NCBI GenBank assembly: GCA_007449985.2
Contig: VIIQ02000600.1
Location: 558,001 to 622,000 of the forward strand
Origin: Desmodesmus armatus
Taxonomy: Eukaryota; Chlorophyta; Chlorophyceae; Sphaeropleales; Scenedesmaceae
Direction: 5' to 3'
Length of the DNA: 64,000 nucleotides
Made by a program: the position numbers and the translations under genes. Shown here piece after piece: positions 1 through 10,649 of this stretch (position 1 is the first letter of the stretch; each line of letters starts with the position of its first letter). Below the pieces are notes generated by a model that did not search any database, was not told the origin of the DNA, and worked only from the letters and a program-made list of their open reading frames with translations.

Positions 1-1718
1 ACAGCAACAGCAGCAATGGCGGCTCCAAGCCCCACAGCCCCCACAAGGGCAGCAGCAGCCACTGCCTGCGCATGCAGGGCGCCAGTGGCCTTCGTCACGG
101 CACTAACCACTTCAACGACGGCCCCATGATGCCTGGCACACCAACCGCCAACGGCCTGCAGGGCTCAGGCTTGAACCCGACAGCAGTGGGGCTCTACCCC
201 ACTCTGAGCAGCTCAGACCTAGCCACCTGCTTCTGCCCCAACTGCTGCAGCAACAGCTACACAGAGCGCGGCGCAAACGAGGGCCAGATGACCGGGGGCG
301 GCAGCAGCGCAGATGGGTCTCTGGCGTCAGTGGCAGTACAGCGCCTTACTGTGCGCGTGCTGGGGCAGAAGACGCGCTATGGCGCCAACGGGAGGCTGCT
401 GCCAGGCTGCTATCGGCTGGAGCTGTCATCAGATAGCAGCCTGTTCTTCCTGTTCACTGCAACCATCACAGAGGCTGCATTCCAGGACATAAAGGTAGGC
501 ACGTGTGTGGAAGAATGACACAAACGCGTTTTGTGATTAATCACACAACGCATCAACCATGGCATACAAGGCATGCTTCCTTGAAAGCTTAGGAGAGTCT
601 GTGTTCCTTGCAAATCAGCCACAGCTGCAGGCAGCAGAGCGTTTTTTGTTGTATCCGTACACCTGCCCCCCCCCCCTCTACACACTCCCTGTGTCTACAC
701 ACACAACCCCTTATCAGTCCAAGTGTCTTACACACGCACTGACCAATGCGGCTGTCCTGTGTTTGTGTGTGTGCCCCACAGGAGTCGTGTGACCTGAGCC
801 TGGGCTTCCAGCAGCTGCCTGGCCTGCTGCTGCAGCTGCTGGACCTGCTGGTGCGCCAGCCATCAACATACCTGGCACGCCTCATGATGCAGAGCGACGG
901 CAGCGGGGCGATGGAGTTTGCACAGGTACGGTAGTCATACTCATGCCTCCTCCTGCTACAGATGCTGTTTTTCATGCACAACAACACACACATTCTTGAC
1001 TCAGCAGCTTCAAAGCTGAACTCAGCCAGTTACAGGGCTGTGTTGGCCGCCCCTGATCCTTCCTCATGCATGTGCATCTGGGGATAGTTGCCAACAGCTG
1101 TGTTTGCAGTAAAGCATCAACACAAGACTTGGACTCCAGTGGCTGACATGTCCATGCTTGCTGGCCCTGCCGTTCCTCCCTGCAGACCCTGGGCTTCAAG
1201 ACCCTGAGCCTGCTGGTGCTGCCCTGCCTGGAGCCAGCACCCGCAGCGGTGGTGCGCGGCTATGTGACAGCCCGCCACAACGCAGTGCTGGAGCGCTGTG
1301 CAGGCATCGAGGCGGAGCTGGCTGACCTTAAGGCACTGGTGAGTACCTTTACAGGACTGGCTGGTTGGTTTGGTGGGGAGGGAGGATGTGCAGTTTGAAA
1401 CCAGCTGTTTCTGCGTCTTAAAATGGAAACTGGCAGCCAGTAATCGACGGCCTGGCTTCAAGTGGCTTGCTGGCAACGAGGCATGCTGGGCAGATGCAGA
1501 TTGTAGCTAGCTTACGTGCGCACCAGCCAATGCATACAGCCAGCAGCACAACAATGGTTATCACAGATTGCAACAGCCTGAGTGAGTCTGACACGTCCTT
1601 CTTTGTCGCTGTGTGTGTTCTGTGTGTGCAGGTGCGCCAGCGCTGCCCCAACCTGCTGCTACAGGCCAACAAGCACTCACACCAGCTTAGCAGCAGGCCT
1701 GAGTCAGCACTGGCATGA
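1..1718 (+). CDS. SAS-6-like (PISA-fold) basal-body protein, 3' part of gene
   Basis: Exons: window edge to 494, 782-925, 1186-1338 and 1632-1718 (TGA), all joined in phase 0 with GT-AG borders. The frame is open from base 3, so the gene starts upstream; the first visible ATG is at 72. After a low-complexity N-terminal stretch the product reads YRLELSSDSSLFFLFTATIT, then an LPGLLLQLLDLL helix and GFKTLSLLVLPCLEP. This order (strand, 'FFLF', helix, 'F+.L..L.L') matches the N-terminal head domain of SAS-6, which oligomerises to set the ninefold symmetry of centrioles and basal bodies. Only about 45 residues follow the head domain, so the long coiled coil of true SAS-6 is absent. That resembles the shorter SAS6L (SAS-6-like) family of flagellates. 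The family call is by eye and moderate; another member of the SAS-6/XRCC4 head-domain superfamily is possible. Confidence 0.5.
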
Positions 1719-3167
1719 ATGCGTTCATGGACAACACCATGGACATGAACATGCAGCAATCATGGACATGTTCAATGGTCATGCAGACAGGCAGCCTGTT
1801 GCATGTATGGCAGCCCAGCAGTGGCAAGCATCAGGGGCAGGGGCCTTGTTGAGAGTTGTGGTTGGGCAGTAATGCATATGTTCAAGACGGTTGTACAGGT
1901 GGTACATACATGGCTTGTTTATGGAGGTAACAGAGCAGTCGTACAGCAGGTGCAGGATGATGTGATGTCGTGTTAGGTAGGTTTCTTTCCAGTAACAAGG
2001 CCTGTACTTTTGGTGGATGCGTGCGTGGTTCACTGCAACCAAGTGTCCACAGCATTGCTCATTGTCTGCTTGGTGCCCAGTGCTAGGCACCGTTTGCAAG
2101 TTGCTCTGAAACTGCCTGCCGTATGTTCAGGGGTGTTGCTGTGAGGTCCATTGACCACACCGCCCTGGTTGCACCCGGCCTGTGCTGGGCTCGTATTGTA
2201 TGGTTTACTCATGCTGCTACAGTAACAGCTTCTCAAGTCATCAGCCATGCAAGTACAGTTGAGTGGTGCGTGCAGCTGCCCAGCACACTGCGTGCTGCAG
2301 GACTCAGCACATGAGTGCGTTGAGTGCCGTGGAGTAAGGGTGCCAGGTCATCTCGGCGTCTTTTGGGCTGCATGCGGCCAACCATGGGTCAGGCTGACAG
2401 GTTGTTGGCATTATTACTCGGTTCTGCAGTCTGAAGCTGTGTCATGTGTCACTTGAAGGCGTGTCAGGCAGCGCGCGGCAGCCGCAGCTGCAACTGCAGT
2501 TGAGCAGCGAGGATGTGTTGTGTACATACACACACATCCCCATGCTTTATCAAGTTGCTGTTCCAGGACGTGAACGGTTGTCTATAAGCGGCGTTGTGGC
2601 ACGGCTCTGCGTTTTCTGAGCCTGTGGGTGTGGGGTTATGGGTACTGGCTGAAACAGAACGGGAGATGTGCCTAGCGCCTGAGGCTGGCATGGACGTAGG
2701 CCTCAAGGCCAGGCAGTCAAGTACTCAATCTCACTGTGATGTACTGTGATTTCACATACTTGGTGAGTGTATATGTAACTTATGATACATGCTAAGCTCA
2801 CGAGCTCATGTGCACCGACTTGCAATTGCTTCATCATGGCCAGAAGGGGACCAGCCTGTCAGAACCGTTGCCTGCACTGATGGGTCTGCAGAGAGTGTCA
2901 AGAGTGGTAGCCACTCCTGCTTGAACTTCTGTTTGGTTGGTTTCATCCGAGAACACGCAAAGAGTATTTGCCAATGACTGCAGTGGCAGCATTGAAACCT
3001 CCAGGGTCCAGCACATTGCCCTGCAGACAAGCCTACAAGTGACTGATGAAAAAAAAAGCAAACGCAACCGCATCATTGCTGTAATTTTCTTTGAGCACGA
3101 GAACGTCCAACAGGGGTTATCTTCTTCGATCTGGTGTCGTCTGATCTGGGCTCAGACGGAAAGCAGC
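1719..3167. other. Intergenic / UTR region, no gene seen
   Basis: No conserved coding stretch was recognised on either strand. It should hold the 3' UTR of the SAS-6-like gene and the promoter and 5' UTR of the Tim17-family gene. A TGTAA motif lies at 2774-2778, a long way (about 1 kb) past the stop. The open frame running into 3168 from 2937 has no family resemblance and is taken as leader. Confidence 0.5.
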
Positions 3168-4592
3168 ATGCCAGCCAGCAACAGACGGCCTCTGTTAGAC
3201 GGTACGGACACCCAACAAGCGCTCGACAGCAAACAAGTTCAACCGGAAGCTCCCACCCAGCAGCAGACACAGCTCTCAACCCCAGCAGCAGCTGCAAACA
3301 GCACAGCATTTCAACCAGGCTTCAAGCAGCCATGCACTTTGAAGGGCGCTGCATCTGCCCTGTATGCTGGAGCGTTGGGTTACTTTCTGGGTGTCATGCC
3401 TGCCGCCATCAAGTACAAGGGCCGGCAGTGGGGCATGATCCATACGCAGGGCCTGGCCTCTGCTCAGCAGCTAGCGGTGATGTCTGGCATCTACACAGCG
3501 GTCCACTGCATCTGCCAGCGCATCAGGATGGTGGAGGATGGGTGGAACCGTGGCATTGCTGGATGCAGCACAGGTTGGTACCTGGATTGCGACAGCAGGG
3601 GACAGGGAACCACAGCAGCAAATGTCGCAAGTTTTGTTGAGCAGCACCAGCAGCCTGGGTCCGCAGCAACGCCCCATGCAGGATGCAGTAGAATGCAGCA
3701 GTTGGTTTACAAAGGAACCTTCCGTGTATTTCATGTTGCTGGGTCAGGAAATGTGGTGGCGTGCCGGTGGTTGGCAAGCCTCACTGAGGTCAGTGGCAGC
3801 AGACTCACTGTCAACACTTTCAACCGCCCACCCACCTTGCGCCTCTGTTACACTGCATGCTGCTCTCATCCTGCTGCTGCAGGGCTTGTGCTGGGCTGGA
3901 GCAACGGACCCTGGTCAGCCCTGCAGTCCTGCGCTGGGGTCGGCCTCATCTCAGCGCTGATAGACTTGGGTGGGGGTGTAGAGTCAGCAGAGGCCCGTGT
4001 CCTACAGCCCCTGCAGCACAGCCCTGTCTATAGTCCAACCCACTATACCCCGCAGCAACAGCAGAAACCTTATGCCCTGCAACAGGAGCAGCAGGGCAGC
4101 AGTGCACTCGCAGACTTGCCGCAGCCAATGCAGCTGCTGGCTCTTCTGCTGGGCGCCTCACCTAGCAGCATGAGCAGCGGATCCAACAGCACTGCAGGCA
4201 GCAGCGCTACTGCGCACGCTACTGGCGCGCCTGATGACCAACAGCCAGCGGCGCATGCACCACGCAGCAGCCGCGACAGCAAGCAGCAGGCAGATCCCGC
4301 CTTGCGCCTGGGCGAGGAGGTGCAATCCAACAGGATTGCGCAGCAGCAGCGGCAGCACCGACACCAGCATGAATCCCTCCTCCAGCACCAGCAGCAGCAG
4401 CCGCTGGTGTCTGCAGCACTGCTAGGCCACACTGCTGCTGTGGCCGTGCAGCAGCTGCTTGCTGCGCCACCTCTCATGTTCTTGGGAGCGTGCTGCCACC
4501 CCAGCACTTCGATGGCAACAGCTGCTGCTGATGTTGATGGATGTCCCGTGGCAGCAGCAGCAGGGAAGGCAGTCGGCAGCAGGCGCCACTGA
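3168..4592 (+). CDS. Tim17/Tim22/Tim23-family membrane protein with Gln/Ser-rich C-terminal tail
   Basis: Exons 3168-3573 and 3883-4592 give 371 aa; the junction is phase 1. The core (about residues 58-155) reads GALGYFLGVMPAAIK, then YTAVHCICQRIRMVEDGWNR, then GIAGCSTG joined across the intron to LVLGWSNGPWSA. This fits the Tim17/22/23 fold: glycine-rich helices and a conserved 'R.+eD.WN..iaG..tG' loop. Such proteins form protein-import channels of the mitochondrial inner membrane or sit in plastid and peroxisomal membranes; which subfamily cannot be told. The 309-base intron is a multiple of three and free of stops, so an unspliced reading looks like one long frame. The tail after residue 160 (poly-Gln, Ser, Ala) is unusual for this normally compact family, and a shorter alternative 3' end is possible. 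The start is the first in-frame ATG close to the recognisable protein. Confidence 0.7.
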   Translation: MPASNRRPLLDGTDTQQALDSKQVQPEAPTQQQTQLSTPAAAANSTAFQPGFKQPCTLKGAASALYAGALGYFLGVMPAAIKYKGRQWGMIHTQGLASAQQLAVMSGIYTAVHCICQRIRMVEDGWNRGIAGCSTGWYLDCDSRGQGTTAANVASFVEQHQQPGSAATPHAGCSRMQQLVYKGTFRVFHVAGSGNVVACRWLASLTEVSGSRLTVNTFNRPPTLRLCYTACCSHPAAAGLVLGWSNGPWSALQSCAGVGLISALIDLGGGVESAEARVLQPLQHSPVYSPTHYTPQQQQKPYALQQEQQGSSALADLPQPMQLLALLLGASPSSMSSGSNSTAGSSATAHATGAPDDQQPAAHAPRSSRDSKQQADPALRLGEEVQSNRIAQQQRQHRHQHESLLQHQQQQPLVSAALLGHTAAVAVQQLLAAPPLMFLGACCHPSTSMATAAADVDGCPVAAAAGKAVGSRRH

Positions 4593-5772
4593 GGGTGTTA
4601 AACGTTGGTCAGTACCTGGATTTGTGTGCCAATAGGCGCAGCTGTTGTACCATAGCAGCACTGAGTCACTGGGCTTGGCCTGAGTGGATGCTACAGGGGC
4701 TTCAGTGTGCAGCTGGCTGTGTGCACAGCGTGTCAACAGGCCCCTGACAGCCGCACTGGTTGTTGTTACCATGCATTGTCGCTGGTTATGATGGTCGGGA
4801 TGATGGTGCTTGTGTGCTTCATCAGAACTGCTTGTCCGTGCAAGTAGTGGGGGTTTTGTGGGAGCTGTTTTGTTGGAGGCCATTATGCTCACGCTTTGGG
4901 AGCGCCATGCCTTGGGCCAGCACTTGCTTCTGTACAATAGCTTGTGTTTGTCAGTTTGCTGTGTGGATCCTGCTGCACTTGACTTGGGTCCTGCTGCTCC
5001 CCAATGCAGTAGGACTGTGGAATTGCAAGTTGTCAGGCCTGACACCCAGCCTAGGCTGGGTGTAGTGGTCTGGCTGAGCTGCAGTATATGTTGGAAGTTG
5101 GAGTGCATGTTGCCCGCATTCCCATGGCCTTGATCCCGGCCCTGGGAGCATGTTCCATGGACACGCACAAGTGCATCGACAGTCTTGCAACTGTGCTGTT
5201 ACAGTTACAACAAAGCAGAAGCAACACTGTAATTGGTGTACCACAGAAGGCGGTACAACACAGGAGCAGGCTGCTGGAACACAACAATAGCCTGAACAGG
5301 CTGATCACACAAAGACACCAACCGAAACTGCAACAACATTTGTCGGCTGGAAAGGAGCAATGCGCACCACACGCCCCTGCCAGGAACAGTGTTCGGCGCT
5401 GTCAGCCTGACATGGCTGTTTGCCGCTTACAAAAGCAAAGGGCTGTGGCCAAAAGACTCAAAACGGAATGGGTCAGAGGTGACAGGAGCCCTCAGATTGG
5501 TAGCAGACACATTGGTGAACAATAAACAAAGCAAATAGACACTGTGGTTCCGGGCACTGTCTCACAGACACTGTGGCGCCTGTGGCGCAATGATCAGACA
5601 AAGTCACCTCAGGGCGAATAGGCAGCAAGCTGGTCCCCAACATGCATCTTCCAGTGGAGCTGTTTCACTGCAGCAGTGAGCGTAGACTCAGAGGGAGTCT
5701 TCTCAAATTGGCGTTCAGCCCAGCACTCTTGATGCATACATACGCCAGAGTTGCACTTGCATGGTGGTGGTT
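4593..5772. other. Convergent intergenic region with candidate poly(A) signals
   Basis: This lies between two convergent genes and holds no recognisable coding sequence. TGTAA occurs on the plus strand at 5228-5232 (for the Tim17-family gene) and on the minus strand at 5427-5431 (TTACA on plus, about 340 bases past the stop of the cysteine-rich gene). Confidence 0.5.
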
Positions 5773-8758
5773 TTACGCCCAAGAGTTCGCCGCTCCTCCC
5801 GCTGCGCCTCGCACTCCATCCTTCCATGCGCCAAAGTCTATATCGCCTACAGGGGCAGAAACAGCACGACATGAGGTTTCAGCAAGCACTTACACGACAG
5901 AACTGCCTGCCTGTAGTTAGGAGGCACTAGTATGCAGAGGGTGCTGTATGGGAAGCATATGTTGAGGGTAAGTGACAGATAGCATGGGCATGCTGACCCA
6001 AGCAAACTCATTCAACACACGGTGGCAAAGCAAGCACACTGCACCCCTTCACCATCCAACAACTGGTTGAATCAAAGTCTGGTCTGCTAAAACACAGGTG
6101 GCACTCATGTTGAACACACAACGAGCACAACAGTGCAGTCGTCTCGCAGGTGAGGCACGTGCACTCACTCAGTTGGGACTTGATCAGACCGCTCATCAGC
6201 TCTCCAACATTGCTGGCAGGTGGCAGGCCAGCATCCTTAAGTGCCTCCGGGTCTATGAAGCCCACAGCAGCGGCAATGGGGTGTTCGTAGGTGCGGTCTG
6301 GCCGAATGCAGACCCAACCTTCTTCACAAAGTCCTTGAATGTGACAGGGCCTGCTGGGGCGGCGGGGGCGGGGGCAGCTGGGGCCTGACCGCGAGCAGTA
6401 ACTATCTCTTTGTTGATCGCCTTGCTCATCTTCCTGAGCTCCTTCATGCTGGGTTCCTTGCGAAGGGAGTCTCCATCCACTTCCTCAACGTCGGCAGGGA
6501 GGCCAGGGATCAGCTGGGCCGCAAGGTTAGAGTCAGGCTTGCCGCTCCACTTGGGTGTCTGTAGGGTTGCCGCCTTCTTCTCCTCCTTGGGGGCCTTGGG
6601 GGCGGGTGCTGCGTCAGACTTGGACTTGGGCTGGGACTCGCCGTGAGCGGCGTCCTTGCTGACCTCAGGAGCAGGCTGGCTGTCTTGTTCGACCTCTTCG
6701 GCCTCAGCCTCCACGAGCGGTTTGCTGATTTTCGGTGCGGGCTCCTGGGACTTGGGCTTGGAAACAGCGGGCTCGTCCTCCTCGGGCGCGGACTCGGACT
6801 CGACCTCCGCATGCTCGCGCTTATCGTTGTGCTTGTCGGTTGTTTGAGCGTAGTTGCCCTTGTGGTGGTTCTTCTCCTCGGGCTCCTCATCGTCGTCCTC
6901 CTCGTAGTGCTTGCTGCTCTTCGACTTGGAGGTTGTGTCGGCAGCAACCGGAGCGGCCTCCTGCACCTCCTCTTCCTCGTCATACTCCTCCTCCTGAGGA
7001 ATGCAAAATGGAAGTTTAATTATTAGGACATGCAGGCAGTGCACGGCTAAACAACAGGTATGTGAGCCTCAATGAGGCCACTGAGCTGCCATCCCAGACT
7101 ACCTCAATGTTACCAGCGCTTGTGAGCAATTGCTCCGGCAGTATTGACCTGGACAGAAGCCGCTCACCTCAGCAGAGCCCTTGTTCAAGCCCCGCACACG
7201 GCTGGCGAGCGACTTGAGGGGGTTCTGACCCAAGCCGAAGGGAGCACTGCCCATGCCTGCCTTGCGCATGAGACGGTCCTGCTGACCAGACTGGCGGCCC
7301 TCCTCAAACGCTGCTGCCAGGCTGCCAAGGGGGCCACGGGAGGCAAGGCCACCCAGACCCTCTCCGGCCTCAGCTGCATCTGCATCATCTGGCATCACTG
7401 CAGATGCACAGCAACACATGACTGATAGTTATACTCCTGAACATCATCACACCCCCAAAATCCTCAACCCTGAACTGTCAATTGCAAGTCGCACTCCTGT
7501 TGAGACTGCACGTGTTTCAATGCATGCCCCCTCTGTGTTGTGGGAAGCCTGCCGTTCTGCAATATAATGTCAGGCAGTGCTGTTTGACTACCCAAAATGC
7601 ATCCTGCTGTTAGACGCACTAGCAGCGCAGTTACTGCGGCCTTTCATTGCTGTTCCTACTCTTGCTGCTTCTGCTGTTGCTGTTGCTGTTGCTTTTGTGC
7701 CATATGCTGTACATTCAGTCAGTGTCAAAATGCAGCAACCGTAGCTGCTATCTGTCCTTCATCTGGATGCGTCAAGCACTGCAACTTACCGCATCCTGTG
7801 TGGTCCTTGTTTGCCACCTGGAGAGATGGGCATGTCTTGCAAGACTCCAGAGTGTGTCCATCATCTGCCACATAGGCATTCCTGGCTGCGCAAGGCTTGC
7901 ATGCAATCTTCTTGAAGCCTGGTGGCTGCTCTGCAGCTGCCCTGTAGTGCCCAGCTGGGCAGATGCAGTCTGTACCCTCTGCATCCACGTAGCTGCCCTT
8001 GGGGCACTTCATGCACACAGACTTGGCGATTGAACCACCCTCTGCAATGTCAGTGCCTGCAGGGCACTTCTTGCAGACGCCGTCCTGCCCCTTGCCAGCA
8101 TAGCCAGGCGCACACTCTGCAACAGTCAGAGTCAGCAACCACCACACAGATGCTTATGTGAGTGACCGTGGTGGCGAAAGCCGGTGCTGATGACTGATTC
8201 ACGATATGCAGGGCGAGCTGAAGAGCTCTTCTCCAAAAACCAGCAAGTTGTGCTATGTGTACTGCGGCACTGATGTTTGCGATGCTGACAGCAGCTGCTG
8301 TAGTCGGTCAGCCTGGCAGTAGCTGCACAAGTGCAACAGTACCCTCCTGCAGTGCTGGGACACAAGAACTGCTGACATCCTTGGTTGCTGCTGCTGTGTG
8401 CTGATGCCCTCAGCTGCTGCTTGCGCTGCTGCAGCAATGTATCGCCTCAGCACTTACCGCACTGTGCTTTGCGAGTGTTCTCATTGACCAGGATGTATGC
8501 CTTCTCACTGGCACACTGCGCACACACCAGTGTAGACGACCTGCCGTGCATGTGCAAGGCACAGCCTGTTGCTGCGCAGCCCTTCATGCGAGGGCTGTCT
8601 GGACAGTCATATACTGCTTGAGCCTTGACATTCACCAAGCCTTTCTGAACGGAAAGGACCTTTCCATGCTGAATCCTTCCCTGTTGGGGAGCTGCCAATG
8701 CTGCTGCTGCCAGGCATGAAAGCAGCAGGCAAGCCAGGACTGGCTTGGCACGTGCCAT
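5773..8758 (-). CDS. Secreted cysteine-rich protein with acidic/Lys-rich tail (paralogue 1)
   Basis: Exons on the minus strand: 8758-8458, 8116-7790, 7397-7168, 6993-6390, 6297-6169, 5846-5773 (TAA); 554 aa with all phases consistent. The N-terminus MARAKPVLACLLLSCLAAAA is a clear signal peptide. Residues about 45-210 hold regularly spaced cysteines (CAPGYAGKG, CKKCPAGT, CMKCPKGSY, CICPAGHY), like the TNFR/ephrin-receptor type repeats of extracellular proteins. A long Glu/Lys/Pro-rich tail follows, then a compact end (RTYEHPIAAAVGFIDPE, SDIDFGAWKDG). The fourth intron uses a GTCAGG donor and is only 92 bp; reading through it gives an early stop at 6253. Four of five introns are phase 1, as expected for shuffled extracellular modules. 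The function is unknown; a cell-wall or matrix role is inference. It is paralogous to the gene at 10650-12950. Confidence 0.7.
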
Positions 8759-10649
8759 GGTAGTTATATCCTGCGAAGTGATGATGAAGATGGGATACGT
8801 TTACTATGCGTGGTTTGAGCGTCGTCAGTGTGCGTGTTGATGCCAGCAGCCCGCAACTTCTGTGCCCGCCAAAAGACAGATGCATAAACTCGGCCAGCAG
8901 AAGCTTCAAGGCAATCTCAAACCGCTTTAATGTGAATAAGCGCTATACTGACCTTCGAGTCTTCTCTGCAGCCGAGCACCCTCCTCTTTCAATCAGCTCG
9001 CGCCAAAAACTGTCCCTAGCGTTGAAGGTTTGAGTATGGGTCTGTGTTTGTTCACTTCTTTGAGAACAGGACCTAGAATTATGAAGTTTGACAACTGAAG
9101 GGCGGATACCCTTGATTCCTGACATAACTGCAGTGTGACAACTAGCTGCATCCTCTGTCTGTGTGCCGCATGTGGCTGGGACCCAACATCTTGAGTTCAA
9201 CGGCATAGTCATGCTGAGTATCTTTGTTTGGTATGTTTGCGCACTTTTTGCGTTTCTGTTCATGAGCACTTGACCAATGTACAGCATGCCCTCGCAATCT
9301 TTGATGGACTGTGCAGCAGTCTTGTGGTTTATGCAGCCAGGTCAGGGCGATTTGCCTGTGTGATTTGCAACCAAGCGAGACAGAATACCCTGCAGAAACA
9401 CAAGCTTCAGTCACTGGCAATGCAGACCGTGTATGCACTCCACCTAGCCGCAACAAAGGATCTCCCACCAGCGTCTCCACCCTTGAGCTTGGTCCTTTAC
9501 ACCTGCACACAACAATCGTGCTCTGGTTGGCAGCAGACCAACCCTCAACTGGCGTTGCCGTAGAAAGGATTGACATTGTAACTTGCCATCGTGCACCTGC
9601 GTGCCGCATGCCTTACAATCCTGTCCTCAACCACCGCAACCACCAGCCGCCCACACTTTCAAGCTTGAAGGGCAGACACACTCTGCACTGCCACTCCTGC
9701 TGCCGCATTGGAAGCAAGGCAAGGCATGGCACACACCACACCAGGGCTGCCGCCTGACTGAGAATCATGCCAGCTCTGAGCTGAGCACAACAAAACATGC
9801 CAGTGCCCGACGGTCAATCCTGCAGGATTGTATGGTGGCACCTGGTTGGCCCATACAGCCCAATGCACATGCATAGCGTTTCACTGCCCATCCAGCCCTG
9901 GTGTCCATGTTTGTGGTGCGGTGTGATGTACAAGCAACCACTTGACACTATTGATTTGTGTGTTTGCTGACGCATCCAACTCCAAAGTGTGTGCAGTATT
10001 TCATGACCTTGCACACGTTCACTGTCAGGCATCAGCCACATGCACGTATGGAAGGCAGCACTGCTGCTGCACACCAGGTGACATGCCTCCACAAGACTTG
10101 CACCTCGGCAGTACAAACAGTGTGAGGTGACACGAGCAATTCAAGCCTTGGATTCGTCACAATACTACATGTACCGCACTGCACCGCGCTGTGAGGGTCT
10201 GACCCACTTTCATCAGGGTACGATGGCACTATGCTGCTTCCAAGCATTGCGCCATCAACCTCTGCCTCAAGACACCGTGCCTTGCCAAATACGGCCCGCA
10301 TGCATGGCCTGCATGTATCCAACACACCCACACCTCCACCAGTGCACTCAATATGCCCACACCTCAACAGGTACCACAGAAGGTGGAACCCTGTCCACAT
10401 ATGTTGGATGCATATGGGCGCTGCTATCTGGCCACGAGCCAGTTTGCCCCTTCCTGATGGGTAAATCAGCAACAGTGGTCAATCACGGTGTCTACAAGCG
10501 ACAGCCAAGGTGCCACAACACAGGCCCACATCAGCAGCCTGAGCAGTACTGCCTCTTGCGTGGTCCTGTGCAATGCGACCCTACATGACAGCTGCTCTCG
10601 TCTGATCTCTCATCAGCACTGTATTAGTGCCAATGTACTGGCTGCTCCC
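8759..10649. other. Intergenic region between the two cysteine-rich paralogues
   Basis: It holds the promoter of paralogue 1 and the 3' region of paralogue 2. Minus-strand TGTAA motifs (TTACA on plus) occur at 9497-9501 and 9613-9617, both about 1 kb past the stop. The scattered open frames show no family resemblance. No gene is supported. Confidence 0.45.

Noticed and set aside
2937..4592. Single 551-codon frame from 2937
   Set aside because: It reads through a frame-neutral intron (3574-3882) and an upstream leader; splicing restores the Tim17-family motif across the junction.
6253..6330. Possible frameshift in the cysteine-rich gene at 5773-8758
   Set aside because: A 92-bp intron (6389-6298) with a GTCAGG donor joins the two frames in phase and leads to a consistent last exon, so no frameshift is needed.
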